A stretch of 64,000 bases of DNA from Alteromonas hispanica (GTDB lineage: Bacteria; Pseudomonadota; Gammaproteobacteria; Enterobacterales; Alteromonadaceae). The stretch covers positions 124,001-188,000 of the forward strand of contig NZ_JAAAWP010000008.1 in assembly GCF_010500915.1 (NCBI RefSeq). Direction: 5' to 3'. The notes under the pieces are model-generated. The model did no database searches. It was not told the DNA's origin and was given only the letters and a program-made list of their open reading frames with translations. This document shows, in pieces, positions 17,763 through 26,601 of the stretch (positions are counted from its first letter, which is position 1; each line of letters begins with the position of its first letter). The position numbers and the translations under genes were made by a program.

Positions 17763-18578
17763 ATGCCTACAAATTTCAACAAGCTCGGCAACGTGCTATG
17801 TGCTCTATTTTTGAGTATCTTTTCAAGCGCAGCCACCTTCGCACAAGCTAACGATCTCATCCAAACTCTCTATCACGCTGAGCCTGTAGCTGATGCAGAC
17901 GATGACATTCCTCATTTTAATCTTGATGGTGAATTAGGGATCTTAGTCAACACCGGCAATACCTCTGCCGCGAGTGTTAAAGCGGCTATTAACGCAGATC
18001 ATGAAACGCAAGAGTGGAGCAGTGTGTATTTTGCTGAACTGCTTTATAAAGAGAGTGCGCCTATTGGCGCCAAACGAGACATAAGTGCCCAGCGTTTTTT
18101 CAGCAGCGCGCAGTTTGACTACAAGCTAGTGGCTAATGGCCGTCGTGTTTTTATGTACGGGGATTACGAAGACGATAGATTTACGGGCTACGAGCACCGA
18201 GCGTCTATTGCAGCAGGTTATTCAGAACGTCTTTGGCGCAACGAAGACAGTGAATTTCGCTATAGTATTGGTCCAGGGTACACGTTTATCGATGCAGCTG
18301 ACGATAACAATACTATGATAAATGATGGGGTCATTGTGAGAGCGTCAGCAGAGTATAAGTACCGCTGGAGTTCAGGCGCAAAGCTCCGTCAATTTGTGAG
18401 TACTGAAGCCGGTGAGGAAAACACCAAATCTCGCAGCGAAACCTCACTTTCGGCCAATGTTTTTGGCTCTCTTGCTATGAAATTATCATTTATTCTCAAC
18501 CACGAAACTGACACGGCAGAAAATATTGCACCGCTCAGTACCGAAACTTCCGTGGCCTTGGTTTATCAATTTTTTTAA
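17763..18578 (+). CDS. DUF481 outer-membrane protein (YdiY-like), paralogue A
   Basis: The signal peptide (residues 1-28, ending TFAQA) is followed by a short acidic segment and a DUF481 domain beginning FNLDGELGILVNTGNTSAASVKA and ending with the aromatic VALVYQFF, as in beta-barrel proteins inserted by the BAM machinery. DUF481 proteins are described as salt-induced outer-membrane proteins. A second copy lies 225 bp downstream with the same key blocks (GELG...TGNT, SIGPGY.F, NTKSR.E). No convincing SD precedes the ATG. Confidence 0.85.
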   Translation: MPTNFNKLGNVLCALFLSIFSSAATFAQANDLIQTLYHAEPVADADDDIPHFNLDGELGILVNTGNTSAASVKAAINADHETQEWSSVYFAELLYKESAPIGAKRDISAQRFFSSAQFDYKLVANGRRVFMYGDYEDDRFTGYEHRASIAAGYSERLWRNEDSEFRYSIGPGYTFIDAADDNNTMINDGVIVRASAEYKYRWSSGAKLRQFVSTEAGEENTKSRSETSLSANVFGSLAMKLSFILNHETDTAENIAPLSTETSVALVYQFF

Positions 18579-18606
18579 ACCTAAGACGTAAAGACCAACA
18601 CACATC

Positions 18607-18632
18607 AGTCTTTTGCCTTAGTCTTTTGTCGA
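18607..18632 (+). repeat. Two 13-nt tandem repeats between the DUF481 genes
   Basis: AGTCTTTTGCCTT (18607-18619) is followed directly by AGTCTTTTGTCGA (18620-18632). Confidence 0.55.
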
Positions 18633-18802
18633 TATTTTGACCTTCACCCGTTGACTGTCAATATTTTAACGGTAAACTGCGCGGCATTATATAACCCGCG
18701 CTGGTTTAAATCCTTCGCAAATCCTCTTTATCTAGATGGGCTGCTTCTTCAAGCCGTGACCGCAGCACAATAAATGGAAAAAACATCAAATAGGAATATT
18801 CA

Positions 18803-19546
18803 ATGAATAAGCAAGTTCTGGTATCGATAATTGCACTCTCTTTTGCTCCAAGCGCTTTTGCGCAAGATAAGCCTAAGCCTTTCACTATGGAAGGAGAGTT
18901 AGGATTTATTTCAACTACCGGTAACACTGAAACCACCTCAATTAACGCTGGCATTACGGCTCACCAAGAGCTTGAAATGTGGAGTAATGATTATCTTATT
19001 GAAGGCCTTTATAAAGAAGAAACCGTAGAAGGTGAAGACGGCGAAGACGTTGAGTTTACTTCTGCGCAGAAGTTTTTCGCTTCAGCTCAGGGTAACTATA
19101 AGTTAGACAACCCTGATAATCGTTTATTCGGCTTTGCTTCCTACGAAGATGACCGCTTGAGCAACTTTAACTACCAGGCCACATTAGCACTAGGTTGGAA
19201 CCAAAAAGTACTGCAAAACGAAAAGCATACGTTAGAGTATTCAATTGGTCCTGGTTACTCGTTTGTAGAAACACAAGCAGGTGAAGAGCAAGACAGTGTG
19301 ATTGTTCGTGCTTCAACGGCATACACGTGGTTAATTTCAGATACATCTAAGTTTACCCAAACGCTAAGTACGGAAGTAGGTTCTGAGAACACCAAATCTC
19401 GTGCCGAATCTGCGCTTACTGCAGTTATTACGGGGAACCTTTCAATGCGTTTGTCTTTCAAGATGGATCATAACTCAGACGTAGCAGCAAACCGAGATAA
19501 CCTAGATACAGAAACTGCGGTAAGCTTGGTGTACAATTTTTTCTAA
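18803..19546 (+). CDS. DUF481 outer-membrane protein (YdiY-like), paralogue B
   Basis: The 247-residue product has a signal peptide (residues 1-19, cleavage after AFA) and a DUF481 barrel domain with GELGFISTTGNTETTSINAG at the start, SIGPGYSFVE in the middle and a C-terminal AVSLVYNFF ending in phenylalanine, typical of outer-membrane barrels. It is a tandem paralogue of the preceding gene, without that copy's extra acidic spacer after the signal peptide. Its own promoter is likely because 225 bp with a repeat separate the two. A bidirectional terminator follows. Confidence 0.87.
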   Translation: MNKQVLVSIIALSFAPSAFAQDKPKPFTMEGELGFISTTGNTETTSINAGITAHQELEMWSNDYLIEGLYKEETVEGEDGEDVEFTSAQKFFASAQGNYKLDNPDNRLFGFASYEDDRLSNFNYQATLALGWNQKVLQNEKHTLEYSIGPGYSFVETQAGEEQDSVIVRASTAYTWLISDTSKFTQTLSTEVGSENTKSRAESALTAVITGNLSMRLSFKMDHNSDVAANRDNLDTETAVSLVYNFF

Positions 19547-19571
19547 ACACTTTCAGTTTCTAAAGACGTAA

Positions 19572-19612
19572 AAAAACGCTGCCAAGACGATAATCATCAA
19601 GGCAGCGTTTTT
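19572..19612. terminator. Bidirectional terminator between DUF481 gene B and serA
   Basis: The stem AAAAACGCTGCC (19572-19583) pairs with GGCAGCGTTTTT (19601-19612) around a 17-nt loop. A tracts and T tracts on both sides allow it to serve both convergent genes. Confidence 0.9.
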
Positions 19613-19638
19613 GTTTAAAGTGCTTGTAAACTTTTGTT

Positions 19639-20868
19639 TTAGTGCAAAATACGAGTTTTAATAGTCCCGTCAATTTGCTGTAGTTCGGCCAGTGCTTCGT
19701 AGCCCCTGTCTTCTTTCACATCAACCACTACATACCCAATATCCGCATTGGTTTGAAGGTATTGTGCTTCAATGTTAATGCCTTTTTCAGCGAACGCCCG
19801 GTTAATTTGAGTAAGTACACCTGGCTGATTTTTATGAATATGAAGCAAGCGAGAACGTTCTGTATGCTCGGGCAGCGACACCTCTGGGAAATTAACCGCA
19901 GATAGCGTAGAGCCGTTATCGCTGTATTTTGCTAACTTTCCAGCCACTTCAATACCAATGTTTTCTTGAGCTTCTTGCGTACTTCCTCCAACGTGTGGGG
20001 TAAGAATAACGTTATCAAACTCTCGCAAAGGAGACTGAAACTCTTCGGTATTAGATTTTGGCTCAACGGGGAATACGTCGATAGCAGCCCCATTTAGATG
20101 ACCGCTTTTAAGCGCGCCGGCAAGGGCATCAATGTCTACTACCGTGCCTCGTGAGGCGTTGATAAGAATACTGCCTGGCTTCATTTGAGAGAGTTCCTTT
20201 TCGCCTATCATATTCTGAGTTTGCGGAGTCTCTGGTACATGAAGGGTAACGACGTCAGCGGTGTTCAAAAGCTTTTCTAGCGACTTCACTTGCGCCGAGT
20301 TACCCAATACAAGCTTATCTTCAATATCAAAAAATTGAACGCGCATACCCAAATGCTCAGCAAGTATACTTAGCTGTGTACCAATATGGCCATAACCAAT
20401 GATACCTAAGGTTTTGCCTCTCGCTTCGTAAGAGCCTGCTGCTGTTTTTTCCCATTCACCGCGGTGTGCTTTTGCATTCTTGCTAGGCACTTGACGAAGT
20501 AACAGAATAATTTGGCCAAGTACTAGCTCTGCTACTGAGCGAGTATTTGAAAAAGGAGCGTTAAAAACGGGAATTCCGCGGCGTTGAGTAGCGCTCAAAT
20601 CGACTTGATTGGTTCCAATACAAAAACAGCCTATAGCCACGAGCTTTTTGGCGGCATCTACCACTTTCTCAGTAATTTGAGTACGAGAACGAAGTCCAAC
20701 GAAGTGAGCATCTTTTATTTTTTCAATCAGTTCATCTTCAGGAAGCGATGTCTTCAGATACTCAATGTTTGTATAACCGTTGCTTTTTAACGTTTCTAGC
20801 GCGCTCTGGTGAACACCCTCTAACAATAAAATCCGGATTTTGTCCTTCTCAAGTGAAACTTTACTCAT
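19639..20868 (-). CDS. serA: D-3-phosphoglycerate dehydrogenase
   Basis: The 409-residue enzyme catalyses the first step of serine synthesis, NAD-dependent oxidation of 3-phosphoglycerate. A Rossmann motif (LGIIGYGHIGTQL, about 155-167) lies within the catalytic domain. The active-site Arg (INASRGTVVD), Glu and His (LTPHVGGST) are visible. A C-terminal ACT domain (about 338-409) should bind serine for feedback inhibition. Length and architecture match the E. coli-type short SerA. It lies downstream of rpiA on the same strand, separated by a terminator, so it probably has its own promoter in 20870-21020. Confidence 0.96.
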   Translation of the reverse strand: MSKVSLEKDKIRILLLEGVHQSALETLKSNGYTNIEYLKTSLPEDELIEKIKDAHFVGLRSRTQITEKVVDAAKKLVAIGCFCIGTNQVDLSATQRRGIPVFNAPFSNTRSVAELVLGQIILLLRQVPSKNAKAHRGEWEKTAAGSYEARGKTLGIIGYGHIGTQLSILAEHLGMRVQFFDIEDKLVLGNSAQVKSLEKLLNTADVVTLHVPETPQTQNMIGEKELSQMKPGSILINASRGTVVDIDALAGALKSGHLNGAAIDVFPVEPKSNTEEFQSPLREFDNVILTPHVGGSTQEAQENIGIEVAGKLAKYSDNGSTLSAVNFPEVSLPEHTERSRLLHIHKNQPGVLTQINRAFAEKGINIEAQYLQTNADIGYVVVDVKEDRGYEALAELQQIDGTIKTRILH

Positions 20869-21026
20869 GAACTCGCTATCTCTCGCTGTTGTGTTTCGGT
20901 TCGAAAATACAATAAAGACCCATAGATCAGTAAAATGACTGGTTAAAACGTATTAGCGGCCTGTTGAGTCGCTATATGTTTGTTTAAGTCGATTACCGCT
21001 GTAACTTGCTGCTGCTTTTACTTTCG

Positions 21027-21046
21027 AAAAGCCGCTTGAAGCGGCT
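21027..21046 (-). terminator. Rho-independent terminator after rpiA
   Basis: On the minus strand AGCCGC/GCGGCT with a TTCAA loop is followed by TTTT. It lies 75 bp beyond the rpiA stop. Confidence 0.75.
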
Positions 21047-21120
21047 ATTACTATATTTAAAAGCCATCTAGACGTCTAAATGGAAGTTAACAGAAAATGC
21101 GTTCAGTTAAAAGTAGTATT

Positions 21121-21777
21121 TTACTTAAAGGTTTTAACGCCATCTTCTGTTGCTGACAACACGATATCCGCACCACGCAGAGCAAAAATACCGTTAGTTA
21201 CAACACCAGGAATATTATTGATTTTTTGCTCTAATTCTCTTGGGTTTAGAATTTCTAGGTTGTGAACATCTAAAATAACGTTGCCGTTGTCGGTAACAAC
21301 ACCTTGACGGTACTCAGGATCTCCACCAAGTTTTACTAGCTCTCTTGCTACAAACGAGCGAGCCATAGGAATCACTTCAACTGGCAGAGGAAAGTTTCCT
21401 AAAACAGGAACGCGCTTACTGTCGTCCACAATACATACGAAGGTTTTCGCTACGCCTGCGACAATTTTCTCGCGAGTAAGAGCTGCACCGCCGCCTTTAA
21501 TCATGTGCTTGTGTTCAGTAACTTCATCCGCACCGTCTATGTAAACGGATAAATTACTTACATCGTTGAGTTCAAAAACTTCAATACCCAATGCCTCAAG
21601 CTTGGCGGTAGAGGCCTCTGAGCTTGATACAGCTCCCTCTATATCGTTTTTGATTTTACCTAGTTCTTCAATAAAGAAGTTAACGGTTGAGCCAGTTCCA
21701 ACACCAACAATACTGTCTCGCTCAACATACTCAATGGCGGCTTTTGCTACTGCCTGTTTTTTTGCGTTTTGATCCAT
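21121..21777 (-). CDS. rpiA: Ribose-5-phosphate isomerase A
   Basis: The 218-residue enzyme interconverts ribose 5-phosphate and ribulose 5-phosphate in the pentose phosphate pathway. Family motifs are visible in order: [15 protein letters not shown] (phosphate binding), [22 protein letters not shown] (catalytic Asp) and [12 protein letters not shown] (catalytic Glu). The length is the norm. SD AAGGAG precedes the ATG at good spacing. With the nucleoside hydrolase and ribokinase genes on the same strand upstream, it could process ribose released from nucleosides, though RpiA is also a housekeeping enzyme. serA and rpiA are also neighbours in E. coli. Confidence 0.97.
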   Translation of the reverse strand: MDQNAKKQAVAKAAIEYVERDSIVGVGTGSTVNFFIEELGKIKNDIEGAVSSSEASTAKLEALGIEVFELNDVSNLSVYIDGADEVTEHKHMIKGGGAALTREKIVAGVAKTFVCIVDDSKRVPVLGNFPLPVEVIPMARSFVARELVKLGGDPEYRQGVVTDNGNVILDVHNLEILNPRELEQKINNIPGVVTNGIFALRGADIVLSATEDGVKTFK

Positions 21778-21905
21778 AATTAGTCTCCTTTTCGGTTGAG
21801 TAAAGTGTAACCGATATATCGTTTATTACCCACTAATACAGTCTCTAAAAAGACAAGCGTCGGTTTATGAGCAAAGATAAGAAGCAGAGGCATGTAAATT
21901 TGAGC

Positions 21906-21922
21906 TTCTCATGCTATGAGAA
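21906..21922. other. Short palindrome between the cyclo-ligase gene and rpiA
   Basis: TTCTCAT and ATGAGAA are separated by GCT, 16 bp beyond the stop of the minus-strand cyclo-ligase gene. There is no T tract in either direction. It may be a 3' stabilising hairpin or an operator for rpiA. Confidence 0.35.
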
Positions 21923-21937
21923 AACCTAAAACACGCC

Positions 21938-22597
21938 CTAGGCTATAAGAGAAGAAAAAGTCAGTATTCTGGTAGGTGTAACTATAGCGTCAACCGGGAT
22001 ATCCCAAGAGGCGAAGGGCAGGGTGTCTACCTCTTGCTCATCGTGCGCAATGCCAATAAGCAGTGGTTTTTGATCGCTGGAGCGGGTAAAGGCTAGCGTT
22101 CGATCATAATAGCCCCCTCCCATACCTAGTCGGTTGCCTTTGTTATCAAAACCCACTAAAGGCATTAATATAATATCTAACGCGTGGGTTGGAATAACGT
22201 TTTGGCAAGCTAATTCGGGCTCGTCTATCTGGTACTTATTTTTTACCAAGGGTGTACTTTTAGCATACTGCAGAAATAGCAGGTGGCCTTTACAAACGGG
22301 GTGTAAAACAGGTATTGAAAACGTGGGAGATGGTTTTGATTCCCACTTCTGTTGTATAAACTTACTTAAGTCTAGTTCGCCATCGTTTACCAAGTATGCG
22401 GCGATAGATGATGCATTTGATATACAAGCTAATGAATTAAGTTGTTTTTTCACTAGAAAGGCAGATTCAGCGTGCTGCTCAAAAGAGATAGAGTTTCTTA
22501 CAGTGCGTAATTGATGGCGCAAATTTTTACGTAAATCATTGCGCAAATTGATTGGGTTCTCTAGTTGCTGATGACTCGATGTAACGGGGCTAGGCAT
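21938..22597 (-). CDS. ygfA: 5-formyltetrahydrofolate cyclo-ligase
   Basis: The 219-residue enzyme converts 5-formyl-THF to 5,10-methenyl-THF with ATP. The N-terminal basic helix (RNDLRKNLRHQLRTVRN) and the C-terminal signature GNRLGMGGGYYDRTLAF are characteristic. It starts six bases after the stop of the hybrid kinase gene and is probably cotranscribed with it. In E. coli ygfA lies directly behind ssrS; here the 6S RNA gene is about 3.6 kb upstream on the same strand with three other genes between. The first 15 or so residues are extra compared with the core family, so an internal start cannot be excluded. Confidence 0.92.
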   Translation of the reverse strand: MPSPVTSSHQQLENPINLRNDLRKNLRHQLRTVRNSISFEQHAESAFLVKKQLNSLACISNASSIAAYLVNDGELDLSKFIQQKWESKPSPTFSIPVLHPVCKGHLLFLQYAKSTPLVKNKYQIDEPELACQNVIPTHALDIILMPLVGFDNKGNRLGMGGGYYDRTLAFTRSSDQKPLLIGIAHDEQEVDTLPFASWDIPVDAIVTPTRILTFSSLIA

Positions 22598-22603
22598 AGC
22601 TTA

Positions 22604-24223
22604 TTAGTCGCCTAGATAATGGTTTAATATTTTTACCAACGCCGCCGCATTAATTGGTTTAGTCAGCACATCGTCTAAACCTCTTTCTTTAAGCTCTTTT
22701 GCCCCGGTAATGACATCAGCTGTTAATGCGATAATGGGAAGGTTGGGGTGGTCTTTCTTAATTAATGCAGAGGCTTGGTCGCCTTGGATACCGGGTAAGT
22801 TTAAGTCCATTAAAATTAGATCTACGTTATTGGACGAGGTAAATTCTATGCCTTCTTCTGCAGTAGCAACAACGCTAAAGCCAAGCCCTAACTTTTCGAA
22901 TAAAGCCACAATAACCGCTTGGTTAATTTGATGGTCTTCTACAATAAGAACGTTTACGGGTTTACTTACCGTAAGCTGGGCCGCTGCGCTTTGGGGAGAG
23001 GCTTTAATTGATGACGTTGACTCTGTTTGAGAACATGGAATAGATATGCTAACTCGAGTGCCTTCGTGCAATTTACTGGTTAGTTTTAATGTACCACTCA
23101 TCAGCTCGACAAGTTGTTTGGAAATGCTAAGCCCTAACCCCGAACCGGGAATGGTCTGCGCATTGTCCATGCGTTCAAAGCGAGTGAAAAGACGCTCTTG
23201 ATCTTCGTCGCTTATTCCAATGCCTTCATCGGTCACGATAAAAATTAACGCCCCTTTTTTGTACTTTACCGAGCAAGTCACAGCGTTATTTTTTTGAGTA
23301 AACTTAATCGCATTCGACAAGATATTAAGCGCAATTTGCCCGAACTTTGTGTCATCTAGTTGAATTGAAACTGGCACAGTAGAGTCTATTGTAGCGCTAA
23401 AGGTGATATCACTTTGCTCTGCGCGCACCCGCGAAACCGAAAACAAATGAGTGAAAAAGTCTTTGGTATTCACAGCCCTTGGCAAAACGCGCATTTTACC
23501 TGCTTCTATCTGTTTGATATCTAGCACAGAGTTTACTATTTCAAGTAAACGCTCTCCGCTTTTGCTTATGTGTGAAAGCGATGAAGTGAACTGAGTAGGT
23601 AATTCGAGTTTGCGAGCCTCACTTTCAAGCAAATTACTAAAAGTGTTAATTGCGTTTAAGGGCGTGCGAATTTCATGGCTGATATAAGAAAGAAAGTCCG
23701 ATTTAAACTGACTTGTACGCTCTAACTCTCTGTTTTTACGCTTTAGTTCTAAGTGCGCTACCACAGACTGCCCTAAAGTTTTCAGTGCGGTTCTTTGCTC
23801 ATCGGTCAGCTTGTTCGGTTTTTTATCGATGGCGCATAATGTACCAATAGCGTAGCCTGCAGGCGTGGTGAGCGGGGTTCCGGCATAAAACCGAATATCT
23901 GGAGAGCCTGTTACTAACGGGTTATCGCGAAAGCGCTCGTCTTTCGTGGCATCAGGAACCTCAAAAATTTCTTTTTGTAAAATTGCGTGAGAACAAAACG
24001 CTATATCGCGTGATGTTTCTGTCGCATCCAGTCCAACCCGGGATTTAAACCATTGACGGTCTGGGTCTACCAAACTGATTAAAGCGATTGGTGTTCCGCA
24101 GATTTGGGATGCCAGAGTGGTTAAATCATCAAACAGCTGTTCTGCTTCTGAATCTAATACATCGTAGCTGAGCAGTTCAGCTAACCGTTCTTTTTCGTTT
24201 TCTGGAATAGGGGCACGTTTCAT
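22604..24223 (-). CDS. GAF-domain hybrid histidine kinase with receiver
   Basis: The order is GAF sensor domain (residues about 25-165, opening RLAELLSYDVLDSEAEQLFDDLT), HisKA with phospho-acceptor H183 (SHEIRTPLN), HATPase (N box NILSNAIKF about 300, G1 DEGIGIS, G2 GSGLGLS at 360-366) and a C-terminal receiver domain with phospho-acceptor D473 (LILMDLNLP) and C-terminal KP lysine. No transmembrane segment is seen, so it is a cytoplasmic sensor. The ligand is unknown and no dedicated response regulator is adjacent. It sits 100 bp after the nucleoside hydrolase gene and is coupled to the cyclo-ligase gene. The SD is weak. Confidence 0.92.
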   Translation of the reverse strand: MKRAPIPENEKERLAELLSYDVLDSEAEQLFDDLTTLASQICGTPIALISLVDPDRQWFKSRVGLDATETSRDIAFCSHAILQKEIFEVPDATKDERFRDNPLVTGSPDIRFYAGTPLTTPAGYAIGTLCAIDKKPNKLTDEQRTALKTLGQSVVAHLELKRKNRELERTSQFKSDFLSYISHEIRTPLNAINTFSNLLESEARKLELPTQFTSSLSHISKSGERLLEIVNSVLDIKQIEAGKMRVLPRAVNTKDFFTHLFSVSRVRAEQSDITFSATIDSTVPVSIQLDDTKFGQIALNILSNAIKFTQKNNAVTCSVKYKKGALIFIVTDEGIGISDEDQERLFTRFERMDNAQTIPGSGLGLSISKQLVELMSGTLKLTSKLHEGTRVSISIPCSQTESTSSIKASPQSAAAQLTVSKPVNVLIVEDHQINQAVIVALFEKLGLGFSVVATAEEGIEFTSSNNVDLILMDLNLPGIQGDQASALIKKDHPNLPIIALTADVITGAKELKERGLDDVLTKPINAAALVKILNHYLGD

Positions 24224-24260
24224 AGAACTTATGTATTAACCTCAGAATGACACACTAATA

Positions 24261-24279
24261 GGGGAGCGTAGTGCTCCCC
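24261..24279 (-). terminator. GC-rich hairpin after the nucleoside hydrolase gene
   Basis: GGGGAGC and GCTCCCC flank a 5-nt loop, in the 100-bp spacer between the nucleoside hydrolase and hybrid kinase genes. The following minus-strand bases (TATTAG) are not a proper T tract, so it may be a weak terminator or an mRNA-processing hairpin. Confidence 0.4.
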
Positions 24280-24323
24280 AATACTATCTTACTTTAAAGC
24301 GTTGCTATTAGTGAGCATAGCGT

Positions 24324-25265
24324 TTAAAGAGCGTAGGTGTCTATGAACAATTTCTCAAGCTTGCCGTGGTCGACTTTAGTTGCAACTTTTATAATATTTG
24401 CCTCATTCCAAAGCGGGCTTGGTGTTGTACCCTTTGGAGCCACCACTGTTTGGCCTCTGTCGAGCGGTCCTGTTCCAACTCTTGCGTGCCCTTCTGTTAA
24501 TTCAAATAGCTCAGGGTGACGCAAGTGCGCAATTGGAAACGCATCGTGGAAGAAACATACTCTGTCTTCGCGGTTTTGCGAGTAGAAGTCCATGTAGAAT
24601 TGTGCGCTTTCTTGCACAAAGCCGCCCAAAGTTGGGTTTTTCTCTGCTAATACGTCGACAAACGTTGGTGCGAAAGGCACGTCGTTGGTGACATCTAGGC
24701 CAAACATCGTCAATTCCCAGTCTGCGGCGAAAACAATTTCTGCAGCATGAGCGTCGTTCCATATGTTGGCTTCGGCAACCGGGGTTACATTACCTGGTAC
24801 AAACGCTGCACCGCCCATAATGCTCACCCCTTTCACCAATTTAGGTAATTCTGGTTCTAAACGAAGTGCTAGCGCTAAATTACCCAACGGACCAATTGCT
24901 ACTAATGTTATTTCGCCTGGGTATTTGCGAGCCATATCTACAATAAATTGAGCCGAGCTGCGTGGGTCTAGTTCACCTTTTGGAGGCTCTGGTTTCATAT
25001 GGCCAAAACCGTGTTCACCGTGAACAAAATGAGCATAGGTAGATTCAGGTCCAACCCATGGCATACCTACGCCTTTTGTTACCGGAACGTCTTTTCCAGC
25101 TACTTCACACAATGTAAGCGCATTTTGCGCTGCCATTGTTACGGGAACGTTTCCGTAAACCGTGGTTAAACCTAGCAGCTCGATGTCGGGTGACTGAAAT
25201 GCAAAAAAGATGGCCATTGCATCGTCGATGCCCGGATCCGTGTCTAAAATTATTTTATGTGCCAT
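24324..25265 (-). CDS. Inosine/uridine-preferring nucleoside hydrolase
   Basis: The 313-residue enzyme belongs to the IunH family, which cleaves the N-glycosidic bond of ribonucleosides to base plus ribose. The Ca-binding signature DTDPGIDDAMAI is at residues 8-19, LTTVYGNVP follows, and a conserved ATNIWNDAHA-type motif appears as EANIWNDAHAAE. There is no signal peptide, so it is cytoplasmic. It begins 18 bp after the ribokinase stop, forming an evident rbsK-hydrolase operon. Ribose released here would be the ribokinase substrate. Base specificity cannot be read from sequence. Confidence 0.93.
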   Translation of the reverse strand: MAHKIILDTDPGIDDAMAIFFAFQSPDIELLGLTTVYGNVPVTMAAQNALTLCEVAGKDVPVTKGVGMPWVGPESTYAHFVHGEHGFGHMKPEPPKGELDPRSSAQFIVDMARKYPGEITLVAIGPLGNLALALRLEPELPKLVKGVSIMGGAAFVPGNVTPVAEANIWNDAHAAEIVFAADWELTMFGLDVTNDVPFAPTFVDVLAEKNPTLGGFVQESAQFYMDFYSQNREDRVCFFHDAFPIAHLRHPELFELTEGHARVGTGPLDRGQTVVAPKGTTPSPLWNEANIIKVATKVDHGKLEKLFIDTYAL

Positions 25266-25283
25266 GAAATACTCTCTGAATTT

Positions 25284-26180
25284 TTAGTTGGCGTGTTTAG
25301 CCAAGAATCGGTCGACTTCTTTCTGCGTAGGGATACTTTGCGCTGCGCCTTCACGTGTAACGGCAATAGCAGACGCAGCACACCCTCGCTTAAGCGCTTG
25401 CTTGGCGTCGGTATGATTGCTGTAGGCTGATAAGAAGTAACCAATAAAGGTGTCACCCGCGGCGGTAGTATCCACGGCGTCTACGCTGAATGCGCTGACA
25501 TTAATAACATCATCACCGCGCAGCATCATTACGCCGGCTTTTCCAAGCGTAATAATGACTTCACAATGAGACCAATGCTGTTTGAATTCAGCAACGATGT
25601 CGTCAAGCTCATCTTTACCCGTTAATGCCGCAGCTTCGGTTTCATTCACAATAAGCAAGTCAATACAATCGTGAGAGAGAGCCTTCACAGACTCACTCAT
25701 CGGGGCGGGATTAAAGGCAACCTTAAGGTTATTCTCTTTTGCCTGACGTAAGACTTCGTCAATACTGCTGGTTTCGTTTTGCGTAAGTACCCAATCTGAC
25801 GGTTTGGTATCGTCTAGCGCGGCCATTACTGTTTTGGCTGTAATGGTTTGATTAGCGCCGCCAAAAAGTACGATGGCATTCTCACCGCTTGGGGTTACTT
25901 GTATAATGGCGTGGCCTGAAGGGGTTTCAGAGCATTTAACACCGCGACAATCGACGCCTTTCTTAATTAGCGCTTGTTTGAACGATGCGTCATTCTCGTG
26001 AATACTGCCAACGTGTCTGACATCTGCTCCTGCTTGTGCAAGGGCGATAGACTGGTTCGCTCCTTTACCACCTAACAAGGTTTGATAGTGAGTGGAGGCT
26101 ATGGTTTCACCAGGCTGAACAAAGTGGTCTACCTGATAAACGTGATCGATATTTATGGAGCCAAAATTTATTATTGCCAT
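25284..26180 (-). CDS. rbsK: Ribokinase (PfkB family)
   Basis: The 298-residue PfkB-family kinase has the N-terminal FGSINIDHVYQV signature, GGKGANQSIALAQAGADV, and the anion-hole/catalytic motif DTTAAGDTFIGYF near residues 235-247. It should phosphorylate ribose to ribose 5-phosphate. An upstream in-frame start at 26228 would add 16 residues but lies inside the 6S RNA gene. The ATG at 26180 has GGAAG at suitable spacing and gives the expected N-terminus. It begins about 22 bp behind the 3' end of ssrS, so a processed ssrS-rbsK transcript is likely. It is followed by the nucleoside hydrolase. Confidence 0.93.
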   Translation of the reverse strand: MAIINFGSINIDHVYQVDHFVQPGETIASTHYQTLLGGKGANQSIALAQAGADVRHVGSIHENDASFKQALIKKGVDCRGVKCSETPSGHAIIQVTPSGENAIVLFGGANQTITAKTVMAALDDTKPSDWVLTQNETSSIDEVLRQAKENNLKVAFNPAPMSESVKALSHDCIDLLIVNETEAAALTGKDELDDIVAEFKQHWSHCEVIITLGKAGVMMLRGDDVINVSAFSVDAVDTTAAGDTFIGYFLSAYSNHTDAKQALKRGCAASAIAVTREGAAQSIPTQKEVDRFLAKHAN

Positions 26181-26202
26181 TTCTTCTTCCGTCGAAAGAG
26201 GG

Positions 26203-26384
26203 CGTCTCCCAGAATGCCGCGTGTCCATTTTCGCCCGTGAACCGAAAAGTTCAGGGCGGAAGAATCACTGTGACCGTAGGCGTCTCGATACGAGCCGAGC
26301 TTGCACAATAGTCACGGTTTCAACTTCCTAGGTTTAAAGCATCGGCCAGGGACATGAATGAACTTGCAAACATCCCAGGAAACA
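26203..26384 (-). ncRNA. ssrS: 6S RNA
   Basis: Read on the minus strand, the region aligns by eye with gammaproteobacterial 6S RNA. The 5' segment TTTCCTGGGATGTTTGCAAG pairs over 12 bp (with G-U pairs) with the 3' segment CATTCTGGGAGA. CCTGGCCGAT follows on the 5' strand, as CCTGAGCCGAT does in E. coli. An apical hairpin CTCG-TAT-CGAG sits inside the upper stem, and a GAAC/GGTTC hairpin resembles the E. coli TTGAACC/GGTTCAA hairpin. 6S RNA binds the sigma70 holoenzyme in stationary phase by mimicking an open promoter. Ends are estimated from the terminal stem. The gene lies directly before rbsK rather than ygfA. Confidence 0.92.
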
Positions 26385-26389
26385 TTGTT

Positions 26390-26418
26390 ATTGTATTAAC
26401 GCAACAGGGTATACCAAA
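26390..26418 (-). promoter_or_regulatory. Probable sigma70 promoter of ssrS
   Basis: On the minus strand a -10 TACAAT (26390-26395) lies 6-7 bp before the estimated 6S 5' end. A weak -35 TTTGGT (26413-26418) is at 17-bp spacing. The remaining spacer to ygfB (26419-27050) has no recognisable gene; zapA, expected here by analogy with E. coli, was not found. Confidence 0.5.
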
Positions 26419-26567
26419 CGCGTATCCCAGTGAAGAGGATCACTCTAATGCGATGTAAAACGTTGCATTGTTGAATATAGCTGCCTCTAGAATAGTTAAT
26501 TCTTGACCAAATGGTCAGCATCTATTGGTTGCTAAGTATACACGCATAAGTTTCAAGCTCAAGAAAC

Positions 26568-26601
26568 AGAACTCAATCAATAGAACTCAATCAATAGAAC
26601 T
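26568..26601 (+). repeat. 14-nt tandem repeat (2.4 copies)
   Basis: AGAACTCAATCAAT occurs at 26568-26581 and again, identical, at 26582-26595, followed by a partial AGAACT. It lies in the gene-free stretch between ssrS and ygfB. Confidence 0.8.

Noticed and set aside
26181-26228. Upstream extension of rbsK to 26228
   Set aside because: The added 16 residues would be encoded inside the 6S RNA; the ATG at 26180 has a proper SD and family N-terminus.
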